From an uncultured Collinsella sp. (GTDB lineage: Bacteria; Actinomycetota; Coriobacteriia; Coriobacteriales; Coriobacteriaceae): DNA of 58,392 bases. Numbering within the stretch: position 1 is the stretch's first letter; the number at the start of each line of letters is the position of its first letter. A program made the translations under genes and the position numbers. The notes below the pieces were generated by a model that searched no databases, was not told the DNA's origin, and saw only the letters and a program-made list of their open reading frames with translations. The DNA lies in assembly GCA_959606065.1 (NCBI GenBank), contig CAUHHV010000013.1, positions 1-58,392 of the forward strand, in the 5' to 3' direction. Positions 1-8,398 of the stretch are shown here, piece after piece.

Positions 1-167
1 CCGATGACGAGCTGTACAAGATGGCCGGTCAGGTTATGGTCGATGTGACCAAGGCTGCTAAGACCAAGGACACCAAGGTCACCTTCAAGTATTCCTGCAA
101 TGACGACGGCGAGTGGTCTGCCGACGATTCCGCAACCAACGAGATGATGAATGCCATGATGAGCTAG
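1..167 (+). CDS. C-terminal fragment of an unrecognised protein
   Basis: An open frame enters from the left edge (first full codon at 3) and stops with TAG at 165-167, giving the last 54 residues. The fragment is acidic and polar, contains TFKYSCNDDGEWSADD, and ends in a Met/Asn-rich tail. Codon use resembles the genes that follow, so it is probably a real 3' end. I do not recognise the family; a secreted or lipoprotein C-terminus is possible but cannot be judged without the N-terminus. Confidence 0.6.
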   Translation, partial: DDELYKMAGQVMVDVTKAAKTKDTKVTFKYSCNDDGEWSADDSATNEMMNAMMS

Positions 168-170
168 GGG

Positions 171-200
171 AGTTACGGCGTTTTACCAAACGCCGTAACT
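171..200. repeat. 13-bp inverted repeat after the left-edge gene
   Basis: AGTTACGGCGTTT at 171-183 pairs perfectly with AAACGCCGTAACT at 188-200 across a 4-nt loop. It starts 4 nt after the stop codon, so it probably acts as a transcript end or RNA-stabilising hairpin, although no T-run follows. Confidence 0.6.
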
Positions 201-203
201 GCT

Positions 204-342
204 CGACGCTGCGCGGGCGCTAGAGCGACAACTTGTCATTCAAAGAGGACGGCATGACCAGAAGGTCTATGCCGTCCTCTTTTCATGCCAATTTGTTCGC
301 TCTGGTGCCCGCTCGCTGCCCGTCCTCTACCTGCGGCGTTGC
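204..342. repeat. Long palindromic repeat, family B, copy 1
   Basis: A roughly 139-bp unit that recurs at 26940-27078. It folds into one long hairpin. The outer arms are around CTGCGCGGGCGCTAGAGCGA (left) and TCGCTCTGGTGCCCGCTCGC (right), and the core arms GAGGACGGCATGACC and GGTCTATGCCGTCCTC close an AGAA loop. The two copies differ in stem sequence but keep the pairing. It lies just after a gene 3' end, like copy 2. A MITE/REP-like element or a structured RNA are both possible. Confidence 0.75.
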
Positions 343-430
343 CATGGTAGTCATTGAGGCGGCACTTGGGGACGTTCCTTTTCTGCCGGCAGTTGGGGAC
401 ACTCCTTGTATCAACGCCGCATCAAATGCT

Positions 431-610
431 CGGGAAAATGCGACCCGGTTTTTGGCCGAATTCCGGGTCGCGGTTTCCGGATGGGGTGGGTTGCGGAAAC
501 CGCGACCCGGAATATTGCTCCAAAACGGGATGCCGTTTCCCCGATGGGGCTCAAGCGGAAAGCGCGTCCCATTCCGGAGCTCCAAAACGGGATGCGCTTT
601 CCGCGCGGCA
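431..610. repeat. GTTTCC/GGAAAC hairpin array, family A, copy 1
   Basis: Successive hairpins built on GTTTCC and GGAAAC. The best has perfect 17-bp arms, CCGGGTCGCGGTTTCCG (463-479) and CGGAAACCGCGACCCGG (494-510). A second, weaker unit follows with AAACGGGATGCCGTTTCC and GGAAAGCGCGTCCC. Related arrays occur at 22172-22350 and 47045-47235. With family B and a degenerate piece of family D (about 349-415), this fills the gene-free stretch 168-643; no ORF there looks real. Confidence 0.75.
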
Positions 611-643
611 GAATCACCGCAGCCGCGTTGAGCGGCAGCCCCG

Positions 644-1312
644 CTACTCGCCCAGCACCAGCGCCGCGAGCTCTGCCTGGGTGTCCACCACGTAGTCGGC
701 GCCGGCGGCTTCCAGCTCTGCGCGGCCGCGGAAGCCCCAGCTGACGCCCGCGCTCTTAAGGCCGGCGTTGTGGCCGGTCAGAACATCGACATTCGAATCG
801 CCCACATAGAGCGTGGTTGCCGGATTGGCGCCCAGCTCCTTCATCACGTGCAGCGTGACGGGCGCTTCGGGCTTAGGCGGAAACGCATCGACACGGCCTT
901 GCACCAGCGCAAAGCGCTCGGAACCAAAGTATTTCTCGATAAGCGGGGCTGCCGAAATATGATCCTTGTTGGTGAGCACAGCAAGCTGCACGCCCGCGGC
1001 GCGCAGACGGTCGAGCATCTCAATCGTGCCGGCGTAGGGTGAGGTGTGGTCCTCCTTGTGCTCGCCGTAATAGGCCCTAAACTCGGCAAGCGTCTGCTCA
1101 AACATACGGCCGTCGCCCACGTACTCGGCGGGCATAAAGCGCTCGACCAGCTTAAGCATGCCGTTTCCCACCTTGTAGCGGTACTCGTCCACGGCAAACG
1201 TGGGCCAGCCGTGCATCTCGCAGGTGTGGTTGCCGGCGGCCGCCAGGTCTTCGAGCGTGTTGAGGATGGTGCCGTCTAAATCAAAAATCACATGGGAAAA
1301 AGCTGCTGCCAT
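644..1312 (-). CDS. HAD-superfamily hydrolase, phosphoglycolate phosphatase-like
   Basis: A 223-residue haloacid dehalogenase-type phosphatase. Motif I is FDLDGT (nucleophile D11, D13), motif II is in LAVLTNKD, the motif III lysine is in PPKPEAP, and motif IV is YVGDSNVD. The helical insert after motif I indicates a class I cap as in Gph/PGMB-type enzymes. The exact substrate cannot be told from sequence. The start at 1312 is preferred because GGGAG lies just upstream and the conserved domain begins at residue 6; the frame is open 31 codons further without conserved features. Upstream on the same strand lies the displaced hypE tail, suggesting it once followed hypE directly. Confidence 0.85.
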   Translation of the reverse strand: MAAAFSHVIFDLDGTILNTLEDLAAAGNHTCEMHGWPTFAVDEYRYKVGNGMLKLVERFMPAEYVGDGRMFEQTLAEFRAYYGEHKEDHTSPYAGTIEMLDRLRAAGVQLAVLTNKDHISAAPLIEKYFGSERFALVQGRVDAFPPKPEAPVTLHVMKELGANPATTLYVGDSNVDVLTGHNAGLKSAGVSWGFRGRAELEAAGADYVVDTQAELAALVLGE

Positions 1313-1435
1313 GAAAGCTCCCGTCATTGGGTTTAAAACGCACCCCATAATACTGGGCTTCCGCGTCGGGCGTGCTCGAAATCTGAACATCTCCAGGGAT
1401 ATCAAGCCGCATCGCGCCGACCGTGCGGTTCCGCC

Positions 1436-1492
1436 CTAGCAAATTCTCGGAAGCTGTTCTCCTACGAGCATGTCGAGGATGCGGGTCGAGCC
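1436..1492 (-). pseudogene. Displaced hypE 3' tail
   Basis: On the minus strand this encodes GSTRILDMLVGEQLPRIC followed by TAG, identical in amino acids to the end of the intact hypE at 8399-8455. Over the 56 aligned bases (1437-1492 and 8400-8455) there are five differences, all at third codon positions; the stop differs too (TAG against TAA). It has no start codon and follows the PRD regulator stop directly. It is a gene remnant and marks one edge of the inserted beta-glucoside block. Confidence 0.85.
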
Positions 1493-1494
1493 TT

Positions 1495-3465
1495 CTATCC
1501 GATGTCGTGCGTAAACGCAGCCAGAAACTCCTCGAATGTGTCGGTCTGCATGAGTCTCATCGTGGTCTCTACCGAGGAGAACACCTCGATAATCAGATCG
1601 AGCACATCTCTAAAGAGCCCCATGTCTTCCTGTGCGATGCCTATAAGTAGCACAAACCGCACGTCGTGGCGTCCCCAAGGAATCGGGGCGTCATTGTGGG
1701 CCACGGCGATAAACGAACGCTCTGGATACACCGAGATCGCGTGGGGTATGGCAAGGCTGTCGGTAAACGCCGTCGACGAGACTCTCTCGCGCAGATGCAC
1801 GTCAGCGATATACTCAGGCGTTGCGAGCCCCTGGGCAGCCAAAAGCTTCCCCATTCGGTCGATGCAGCTTGTGGCGTCGTCTGCGTCCACATTGCGCATA
1901 AACAGCCCCGGCTGCAGCAGGCGTCCCAAAAGGCCCTGGGCATAGAGGCGCCGCCGCCGCTCTTGGATGGCGCAAAGCCGGTCGCGGATCTTTCGCACGT
2001 TTTGCTTAGTGAGGATGGGTCCGATCAAGATTTTGGTGCTGCCTCCGCAAACCGGCACGTCGATCGTAGTGACCACCACGTCGCACTCGGGAGGATCGGC
2101 CAGGTAGTTATCGCAACTCATCACGGCAACAACACTTATGTCGTCGCCAAACTCGGCCTTGAGGTCGTCGACGAGCCTGCGTGCAAAATCGTGGTACTCC
2201 TCGATAATCACCGTGCAGGTGATGGCGCCATCGGGTGCAGAGAACTTCTCAAAATAGGCGCCGATGTGAAAGGCGATAAATGCGATTTCGTTCTCGCCCA
2301 CCTCAACATCCATGGCGGTCGAAAAGCGGTGGGCGATATAGACCGCCATGTCGTAGACCGGTGCGTACTCGCTTTTGATCTGCGCGGCGAGCGGGTTGGG
2401 GTAGCTTACGTGGTAGATAGCGCGCTGGTAGGCGTTAAACATATGCAGGACGAGCTGCAGGCGCATGGGCTCGTCGATAAAGCGTGGTAGGTTGTAGCGC
2501 TCGCCACACTCGTCGAGAATTCCCAGGACCATGTCCACAAAATCGCGGTCGATGATGCCCGCGAGCTCCTCGCGGTTGAGGTCGCCAAAATCGCACCGCT
2601 CGACGGAAAGCGCCAAAAGCAGCAGGATCTGCTGAAAATCGGTGCGCGGGATCGCGCAGCCAAACTGCTTCTCAAAGTAGGCGGCGATGCGCTGGGCACA
2701 GTGCGTGATCTGCTCGCGCTGCCCGAGCTGCTCCACTAGGCCGTCTCCGTCGATGACGCCGTCTACCTCGCTGAGCTCGTTGTTCGAGGTGAGCCTGATG
2801 ATGATCACCAGCAGGTGCATGAGCAGGTTGGAGAGTGCGTAGTCGTTGATAAACAGGTCCGAGCGCTGACAGATCTCGACCAAGCTCGAGAGGGTCGCCT
2901 GCACGTCAAAGCCGGGAAACATGTTCTCGAGCGTCTTGGTCGAGGTGAAGTAGCCATAGGAATTGTGGGTGGCTATATGGCCGAGAAGCTTGCGCTTGTT
3001 GGCCTCGCGCCCCGTGAGCGTCATACGGTAGTCGTGCGTCTCGACATTGAGGCCAAATTGTCGCACGAGCGCGCGCACCTGCGGCATCACGGAGCTCTGA
3101 AACGTGCTCTCGCTGATAAAGAGCTCATCGGAGATATCAAAGACGGAGAGTCCACCGCATGCGTTGACAAGGCGGGAGATGGTAAAGTCACGTCTGGTGT
3201 CCGCGCTCGCGGGGATGGCGTCGACCTTCTCGCGAGGACTTGCGGCAGCGCTAGCGGCGGCCGGTGCCGCCGCGGCAAGGCGATAGCCCTCTTTAGACGA
3301 TTCAATATGCCGGGTACCAGCTTCGTTGACCTCTGCAACATAATTGCGGATGCTTCGCTCGCTTGCGCCTAAAAGGCCGGCAAGCATCGAGGAGGATACC
3401 CATGAGCTGCTGTTTTCGAGCACGTCGATCATGCGGTTGATGCGGTTCTGCTTGGCACTCGCCAT
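1495..3465 (-). CDS. PRD-domain PTS-responsive transcription regulator (LicR/MtlR/ManR-like)
   Basis: A 656-residue multidomain regulator. An N-terminal winged HTH spans about 5-55 (LAGLLGASERSIRNYVAEVN). Two PRD modules follow (about 170-390), each with candidate phospho-histidines, one in AFHIGAYFEKF. Then comes an EIIB-like segment (about 410-500) and a C-terminal EIIA-like domain of the mannitol/fructose type with the AIPHA histidine motif. This architecture is known for DNA-binding activators controlled by PTS phosphorylation, unlike RNA-binding BglG. The start at 3465 has GGAGG 5-6 nt upstream; an upstream in-frame extension lacks domain content. It is divergent from the PTS operon, separated by the 28-bp repeat array, and is probably its activator. 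Confidence 0.88.
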   Translation of the reverse strand: MASAKQNRINRMIDVLENSSSWVSSSMLAGLLGASERSIRNYVAEVNEAGTRHIESSKEGYRLAAAAPAAASAAASPREKVDAIPASADTRRDFTISRLVNACGGLSVFDISDELFISESTFQSSVMPQVRALVRQFGLNVETHDYRMTLTGREANKRKLLGHIATHNSYGYFTSTKTLENMFPGFDVQATLSSLVEICQRSDLFINDYALSNLLMHLLVIIIRLTSNNELSEVDGVIDGDGLVEQLGQREQITHCAQRIAAYFEKQFGCAIPRTDFQQILLLLALSVERCDFGDLNREELAGIIDRDFVDMVLGILDECGERYNLPRFIDEPMRLQLVLHMFNAYQRAIYHVSYPNPLAAQIKSEYAPVYDMAVYIAHRFSTAMDVEVGENEIAFIAFHIGAYFEKFSAPDGAITCTVIIEEYHDFARRLVDDLKAEFGDDISVVAVMSCDNYLADPPECDVVVTTIDVPVCGGSTKILIGPILTKQNVRKIRDRLCAIQERRRRLYAQGLLGRLLQPGLFMRNVDADDATSCIDRMGKLLAAQGLATPEYIADVHLRERVSSTAFTDSLAIPHAISVYPERSFIAVAHNDAPIPWGRHDVRFVLLIGIAQEDMGLFRDVLDLIIEVFSSVETTMRLMQTDTFEEFLAAFTHDIG

Positions 3466-3545
3466 GGCTTTCCTCCAAGAGATGAACGGCAGATGGGGCG
3501 TACCGCCCCATGGTATCTCAGCTCCGTGTGGAGCAGCTTTTCCAA

Positions 3546-3622
3546 TTTGCCGCCCAAGCGGAAAATCGCCCGGCTTGCCGCGCAAGCGGAAAAATTGCCG
3601 CCTTGCCGCCATGCGGAAAAAA
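3546..3622 (+). promoter_or_regulatory. Three-fold 28-bp operator array upstream of the beta-glucoside PTS
   Basis: TTGCCGCCCAAGCGGAAAA, TTGCCGCGCAAGCGGAAAAA and TTGCCGCCATGCGGAAAAAA begin at 3547, 3575 and 3603, exactly 28 bp apart. Each contains a small dyad CCGC/GCGG followed by an A-run. An inverted GGCGGCAAG lies at 3629-3637. A possible promoter follows, TTGGCG (3628) and TATAGT (3653), with a long 19-bp spacer. Placement upstream of the likely -35 suits activator binding by the divergent PRD protein; this role is inferred. Confidence 0.65.
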
Positions 3623-3767
3623 GACGGTTGGCGGCAAGAACCTTCCGCCACGTATAGTGCAGCTACGGTCAAGGGCGGCCGGGTCGACACGGGCGCCCAA
3701 GAACACGGCGGGGACCGTGGTGGCATCGGAGCCGCCTTGGGCCCGCTTATTGGGAAAGGAGTACCCC

Positions 3768-4097
3768 ATGGCAGATGAGAACGGTACCGTCCGCATTCTC
3801 CTCGCTTGCGGCATCGGCGCCTCGACCGGCTTTATGGCGGCGGGCATGCGCAAGGTCGCAAAGTCCAAGGGCCTTGACTGCACTATCAAGGCGGTCAGCA
3901 AGTCCGAGATCATGGACTACGCCGACAAGATCGACGTCCTCCTGCTCGGCCCGCACTTCGCCTCCGAGGTGCCCGAGATCCAGTCTCAGGTGGCATCTCA
4001 CGGCGTGAAGGTCATGGCCATCGACCCCGACTATTATGCGGCGCTCGACGGCGAGAGCATCCTCGAGGATGCCTACGACCTGCTTGACGAAGACTAG
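3768..4097 (+). CDS. PTS lactose/cellobiose-family EIIB component
   Basis: A 109-residue cytoplasmic phosphotransfer protein. The phosphorylated cysteine is C14 in ILLACGIGASTG, the P-loop-like motif of IIB(cellobiose/lactose). The size matches the family (about 100-110). The ATG at 3768 has AAAGGAG 5-6 nt upstream. It is the first gene of an operon with IIC (11-nt gap), IIA, a GH1 hydrolase and an HPr-like protein, indicating uptake and phosphorylation of a beta-glucoside. It would receive phosphate from IIA and pass it to the sugar bound by IIC. Confidence 0.92.
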   Translation: MADENGTVRILLACGIGASTGFMAAGMRKVAKSKGLDCTIKAVSKSEIMDYADKIDVLLLGPHFASEVPEIQSQVASHGVKVMAIDPDYYAALDGESILEDAYDLLDED

Positions 4098-4108
4098 GAG
4101 GGGACAAC

Positions 4109-5416
4109 ATGCTGCAAAAGTTCATGGAAGCGATCCAGGCGTGGATCACCGAGCATGTCGTCCCCGTGATGAACAAGCTTACCTCAACCTACTGGTTTGG
4201 CGTCATCTCCGACGCTGTTCTCTACATCGTCCCCTTCTCCATGGTCTCGGCCATCCCGAGCATGTGGAACATCATCCGTCGCTTTGTCCCGACCCTGCCC
4301 GACCTGTCGCCGCTCACTACGTTTTCGTTTGGCCTTGTGGGCATGTTCATGGCGTTTATCATCCCGCATAACGTTGCGGTCAAGGAAGACCGCAAAGACC
4401 GCAGCATGATTGCCGGTTTTACCGGTATAGGCGCTTTCATGCTGTGCATGAACCCCACCATCACCGATGAAGGTTATGTCTTCCAGATGGCCAAGTTTGG
4501 CGCAGGTGGCATGTTCACCGCTATGGTCGTGGGCTTTGTCGTTGGCTTTATCTACAAGCGCATGGCACGCATGACATTCTTCTCCGAGGACAGCCTCGTG
4601 CCCGACTTCGTCAAGAACTGGTTCGACAACATCATCGCGGTGCTGTTGTCGCTCTTCGTGGCCTGGCTCTTTACCAATATGCTCCAGGTCGACGTCTTTG
4701 GCGCGGTCGCGATCATCCTTTCGCCCGTTACTGGCTTTGCCCAGACGCTGCCCGGCACCATCGCCATTCCGCTTGTCATGGACACCTTCTACTTCTTCGG
4801 CATCTCCGGCTGGGTGTTCTCGCCGATCCAGCAGTCCATCCAAAAATCTGCTCTTGCCGAGAACATGGCCGCCTACGCCGCGGGCCTCGCTCCTATCAAC
4901 ATCAACGCGTACGGTATCACCCGCTACATCATGATTGGCGGCGAGGGCGCAACGCTTCCGCTGGCCTTCTACATGCTTTTCGCCAAGTCCAAGAAGAACA
5001 AGACGCTCGGCCGCGCAACGATTATTCCGTCGCTGTTCAACATCAACGAGCCGCTGGTCTTCTCCACGGTCGTCGCCAACCCCTTTATGTTCATCCCTAT
5101 GGTGCTGCAGTCCATCCTGCTGTCTGCCAACGCCTATCTCTGGATGAGTATGGGCTGGGCGAGCCTGCATGTCGAGAACTTCGACATGAACTTCCTGCCC
5201 AATGCGGTCTCGGCGTTCTTTATGTCGGGCGGGGACGTACGCAATATAGCGCTGGTCTGCGTCAACCTGCTGATCGCCGCGATTCTCTGGTTCCCGTTCT
5301 TCAAGGCTGCCGATAACTACCAGTGCAAGATCGAGGAAGAGCAGGCTGCTGAGAAAGCCGCAAAGAAGGCGGCCAAGAAGGCCGCCAAGGCCGCTGCCGT
5401 AGCTGCCGCCGAGTAA
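4109..5416 (+). CDS. PTS lactose/cellobiose-family EIIC permease
   Basis: A 435-residue polytopic membrane protein, the sugar channel of the PTS. Many hydrophobic segments are visible (for example around 25-50, 70-95, 105-125, 175-205, 330-350 and 385-405). The region with SLFNINEPLVFSTVVANP corresponds to the conserved NEP substrate loop of EIIC(Lac/Cel). The last 25 residues are a repetitive Lys/Ala tail (AAKKAAKKAAKAAA) not usual for the family. AGGAGG lies just upstream. Together with the IIB and IIA genes it makes a complete three-subunit permease. Confidence 0.92.
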   Translation: MLQKFMEAIQAWITEHVVPVMNKLTSTYWFGVISDAVLYIVPFSMVSAIPSMWNIIRRFVPTLPDLSPLTTFSFGLVGMFMAFIIPHNVAVKEDRKDRSMIAGFTGIGAFMLCMNPTITDEGYVFQMAKFGAGGMFTAMVVGFVVGFIYKRMARMTFFSEDSLVPDFVKNWFDNIIAVLLSLFVAWLFTNMLQVDVFGAVAIILSPVTGFAQTLPGTIAIPLVMDTFYFFGISGWVFSPIQQSIQKSALAENMAAYAAGLAPININAYGITRYIMIGGEGATLPLAFYMLFAKSKKNKTLGRATIIPSLFNINEPLVFSTVVANPFMFIPMVLQSILLSANAYLWMSMGWASLHVENFDMNFLPNAVSAFFMSGGDVRNIALVCVNLLIAAILWFPFFKAADNYQCKIEEEQAAEKAAKKAAKKAAKAAAVAAAE

Positions 5417-5466
5417 GACCCTACGGGCGACCCGGAGTCCGTCGCCTAGTTGCTACCAGATGATCT

Positions 5467-5494
5467 GGTGTCGGCCGTGGAGGCGGCCGACACC
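5467..5494 (+). promoter_or_regulatory. Strong intercistronic hairpin before PTS EIIA
   Basis: GGTGTCGGCC (5467-5476) pairs with GGCCGACACC (5485-5494) across an 8-nt loop, ending 6 nt before the AAGGAGG of the next gene. There is no T-run, so it is unlikely to terminate transcription; RNA processing or translational tuning within the operon is more likely. Confidence 0.5.
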
Positions 5495-5512
5495 CAAGAA
5501 AAGGAGGCCATG

Positions 5513-5839
5513 ATGGCCGATGAGGCAATCAACGTTCCCGCAGTCGCGATGAGCGTCATCATCAACGCCGGCGACGGCCGCGCCTGCATTGACAAGGCGA
5601 TGGACGCTCTGGCGGAGTTCGATTTCGATGCGGCCGACGCGCACCTTGCTGAGGCCGACGCCAAGATTCTCGAGGCGCACAAGGCGCAAACCGAGATGAT
5701 CCAACGCCAGGCGGGCGGCGAGGAGATCGAGTACTCCCTGCTGTTCGTGCACGCCCAGGACACGCTCATGACCATTAGCGCCGAGTTGCACATGGCCAAG
5801 AAGATGATGCCCGTGGTGCGCGCACTGGCCGCCCGCTAA
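5513..5839 (+). CDS. PTS lactose/cellobiose-family EIIA component
   Basis: A 108-residue, mostly helical phosphocarrier. The phospho-histidine is H80 in LLFVHAQDTLMT, with the conserved aspartate D83 close by. Length and composition fit the trimeric IIA(Lac) family. Two adjacent ATG codons (5510, 5513) follow AAGGAGG; 5513 gives the better 5-nt spacing. A longer in-frame start at 5450 reads through the hairpin and lacks family similarity. It lies between IIC and the GH1 hydrolase and would take phosphate from HPr for IIB. Confidence 0.92.
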   Translation: MADEAINVPAVAMSVIINAGDGRACIDKAMDALAEFDFDAADAHLAEADAKILEAHKAQTEMIQRQAGGEEIEYSLLFVHAQDTLMTISAELHMAKKMMPVVRALAAR

Positions 5840-5912
5840 TACGTCCCCCGATCACGGGCCGTCTCCCTGCGGCCCGCATCCCAACCCAACTAAAGAGAGA
5901 TGAGGACATACC

Positions 5913-7451
5913 ATGATCGACCTTTCTACCTATGACTATGGAGAGGCTTTTCCCGAGGGCTTTCTCTGGGGTGGCGCTACCGCTGCCAACCAGATCGAGG
6001 GCGCATGGGACGAGGGTGGCCGCGGCCCGGCGGTCTCCGATTACGTGATCCTGCTCGACCGCGAGACTTGCGCTCGCGAAGGCATTGTCGAGGGCGGCCC
6101 GCTCAACTCCGTCACGCGTCAGTCACTCGCGGCCCGCAAGGCAGACGAGATGGCCTACGATTTTCCCAAGCGTCGCGGCATCGACTTCTACCACACTTAC
6201 AAGGAGGACATCGCGCTTTTGGGTGAGATGGGCTTTGGCGTTTTTCGCATGAGCATCTCCTGGAGTCGTATCTTCCCCAACGGCGACGACGCTCTGCCCA
6301 ACGAGGAGGGCCTGGCCTTCTACGACAAGGTCTTTGACGAGTGCCATAAGCACGGTATCGAGCCCATGGTTACCCTCAACCACTTTGACATGCCGCTTCA
6401 CTTGGCCGAGGAGTACAACGGCTTTGCAAGCCGTCATGTGGTCGACGCCTTTGAGCGCTATGCCGAGACACTTTTCCGCCGCTACAAGGGCAAGGTCAAG
6501 TATTGGATGACCTTCAACGAGATCAACCACGTCTACGCCAACCCCTGCACCTGCTGCGGCGTGATTTGGGATGAGAAGGAAGACGGCTCCAACCCATATG
6601 CCGGCCGCTGGCCCGAGAAGTTCCAGGTCGCTCACAACCAGCTCGTGGCTTCCGCCAAGGCCGTTATCAAACTGCGCGAGATCGACCCCGAGGCCCACAT
6701 CGGCAACATGCTCTGCCGTCTTGAGAACTACGCCGAGACCTCCAAGCCGGAAGATCAGCTCCAGGTGCTCTTTGAGGACCACTTCAACTGGTTCTTCACC
6801 GATGTCCAGGCCAAGGGCGAGTACCCCTACTACGTAAAGCGCTTCTTCCGCGACTACGGTGTCGATATCAAGATGGAGGACGGCGATCTCGAGACTCTCA
6901 AGGCCGGCGTGGTGGATTACATCTCCATCAGCTACTACATGACCTATATCATGCGCTATAAGGGCAAGATCTCCCCCGAGCCGAGCGGCAAGCTGCTTAC
7001 CGAGATCAAGAACCAGTACCTCGAGATGACCGAGTGGGGCTGGCCGATCGACCCCGTTGGCTTCCGCATCACGCTCAACCACATCTACGACCGCTACCAC
7101 CTGCCGATCTTCATCGCCGAGAACGGCAACGGCATGACCGAGAACCGCGACGAGAACGGCTACTGCGACGACGACGCGCATATCGAGTACATGAAAGAGC
7201 ATGTCGAGCAAATGCACCAGGCGATTCTCGACGGTGTCGATGTCTTTGGTTATGCCTGGTGGGGCCCCATCGACCTGATCAGCTCCGGCACCTCCGAGAT
7301 GACCAAGCGTTACGGCCAGATCTCGGTCGATCAGGACGACCACGGCAACGGCACCGGTAAGCGCGGCAAGAAGAAGAGCTTCTTCTACTACAAGAAACTC
7401 ATCGCCAGCAACGGTGCCGACACCGCAAGCGATAACATCGTGGTGGAGTAA
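5913..7451 (+). CDS. GH1 6-phospho-beta-glucosidase
   Basis: A 512-residue glycoside hydrolase family 1 enzyme that would hydrolyse phosphorylated beta-glucosides brought in by the adjacent PTS. The acid/base glutamate is E203 in TFNEIN and the nucleophile is E403 in IAENGNG. The N-terminal FLWGGATAANQIEGA and the subsite motif NHFDMP are typical of the family. A serine/lysine/tyrosine cluster near the C-terminus (SSGTSEMTKRYG) matches the phosphate-binding loop of the 6-phospho enzymes. It is slightly longer than usual (about 470-480), with insertions near residues 45-75 and 215-230. AAGAGAG-type ribosome binding sequence precedes the ATG. The exact aglycone is unknown. Confidence 0.93.
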   Translation: MIDLSTYDYGEAFPEGFLWGGATAANQIEGAWDEGGRGPAVSDYVILLDRETCAREGIVEGGPLNSVTRQSLAARKADEMAYDFPKRRGIDFYHTYKEDIALLGEMGFGVFRMSISWSRIFPNGDDALPNEEGLAFYDKVFDECHKHGIEPMVTLNHFDMPLHLAEEYNGFASRHVVDAFERYAETLFRRYKGKVKYWMTFNEINHVYANPCTCCGVIWDEKEDGSNPYAGRWPEKFQVAHNQLVASAKAVIKLREIDPEAHIGNMLCRLENYAETSKPEDQLQVLFEDHFNWFFTDVQAKGEYPYYVKRFFRDYGVDIKMEDGDLETLKAGVVDYISISYYMTYIMRYKGKISPEPSGKLLTEIKNQYLEMTEWGWPIDPVGFRITLNHIYDRYHLPIFIAENGNGMTENRDENGYCDDDAHIEYMKEHVEQMHQAILDGVDVFGYAWWGPIDLISSGTSEMTKRYGQISVDQDDHGNGTGKRGKKKSFFYYKKLIASNGADTASDNIVVE

Positions 7452-7460
7452 GGAGTAGAG

Positions 7461-7727
7461 ATGGTTTCCAAGACGACGGTCGTCAAGAATCCGAGCGGCA
7501 TCCACGCGCGCCCTGCATCGCTGTTCGTACAGGAGGCGAGCAAGCACGAGAGCTCGATCACCGTTGGTAAGGTGGGCGGAGACGCTAAGGACGCCAAGTC
7601 GATCCTGATGGTCATGAGCCTGGGAATGACCTGCGGTTGCGAGATCGAGATTGCAGCCGACGGCGCCGATGAGGCGGCCGCCGTCGATGCCCTCGTGGCG
7701 CTTATCGAGAGCGGCTGCGGGGAGTAG
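7461..7727 (+). CDS. HPr-family phosphocarrier protein
   Basis: An 88-residue HPr. The active-site histidine is in GIHARPASLF (H15), and KSILMVMSLGM carries the serine corresponding to Ser46, the regulatory kinase site in Gram-positive HPr. AAGGAG lies just upstream and the gap from the GH1 gene is only 9 nt, so it belongs to this operon. An operon-borne HPr is not the normal place for the general ptsH and may be dedicated to this PTS; that is inference. Confidence 0.92.
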   Translation: MVSKTTVVKNPSGIHARPASLFVQEASKHESSITVGKVGGDAKDAKSILMVMSLGMTCGCEIEIAADGADEAAAVDALVALIESGCGE

Positions 7728-7789
7728 GCAGGCAAAAGCTGTGCCGATGCGCTTTGGGGCCGCCTGGGGTGGGCTGGCCACAGTAAGAT

Positions 7790-7825
7790 GGGCCCGCCGG
7801 TGCGCGCCGGTGGGCCCCTTGCTTT
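7790..7825 (+). terminator. Intrinsic terminator after the PTS operon
   Basis: GGGCCCGCCGG (7790-7800) and CCGGTGGGCCC (7807-7817) form a near-perfect hairpin followed by CTTGCTTT. It separates the HPr gene from the small membrane protein gene. Confidence 0.7.
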
Positions 7826-7838
7826 AGGGAGGTTTACG

Positions 7839-8279
7839 ATGGCAGCAAGAAACGTTGGTGTTAGGGGAGCGGGGCGCGCCGGGGCGCGTTCGGCTCTCAC
7901 AGCCCTGGGAGTCATGTCGCTGGTCTATGCGGGAGGCGTTCTGCTTATGGACGCGACCGTGGGCGAGCTTACGGGTTCTGCGGCGTCCTCCGCATCGGTC
8001 GCGTCGATGCTCGTTACCTTGCTGCTTATCGTGGCGCTGATCTTCTTTGAGGTGCGGGCATATCGGGCGGTGGTGGCATCGGTGCCCTTTGAGCCCGGTA
8101 TGGGCGACAAGGTGCTGCTGGGTCTTTCGCTCTGGTTTGTCGGCGGCATGCCGCTCGGCGTCGCCAACCTGGCTCGCGCTATGGCGCTTGGAGGTGTCGG
8201 CGATGTGCGCCAGATTCTCATACAGCTGGGCGCGAGCGCCGCGCTCGTACTGCTGACGTATCCAAAGTTCAGGGTGTAG
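7839..8279 (+). CDS. Small integral membrane protein of unknown function
   Basis: A 146-residue protein with about four hydrophobic segments (near 20-37, 52-70, 93-115 and 125-140) and a basic N-terminus. No catalytic motif is visible and I do not recognise the family. AGGGAGG precedes the ATG at 7839; the open frame extends upstream but runs through the terminator hairpin. It sits inside the block flanked by the two hypE tails, downstream of the PTS operon terminator, so it is probably transcribed separately. Confidence 0.75.
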   Translation: MAARNVGVRGAGRAGARSALTALGVMSLVYAGGVLLMDATVGELTGSAASSASVASMLVTLLLIVALIFFEVRAYRAVVASVPFEPGMGDKVLLGLSLWFVGGMPLGVANLARAMALGGVGDVRQILIQLGASAALVLLTYPKFRV

Positions 8280-8303
8280 ATAGCGGCAAAGCTCGCTAAT
8301 GCA

Positions 8304-8345
8304 AGGCCCCTGCGACTGATTCAACTCGGTCGCGGGGGCCTCTTG
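8304..8345. terminator. Terminator between the membrane protein gene and hypE
   Basis: AGGCCCCTGCGAC (8304-8316) pairs with GTCGCGGGGGCCT (8329-8341) with one mismatch, followed by CTTGT. It lies between convergent genes and may serve both strands. Confidence 0.7.
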
Positions 8346-8398
8346 TGCTGAGCGGGTCAAAAGCTCAGTGCTCAAAGCGCGGTGGCACACAGATGACG

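Noticed and set aside
431..610. Family A arrays as a CRISPR
   Set aside because: The units are palindromes with variable arms and conserved loops, no constant repeat with unique spacers, and no cas genes are present. No CRISPR array was seen in the window.
5855..5877. CGGGCC/CGGCCCG hairpin between EIIA and the GH1 gene as a terminator
   Set aside because: The stem is short, no T-run follows, and the genes are clearly one operon.
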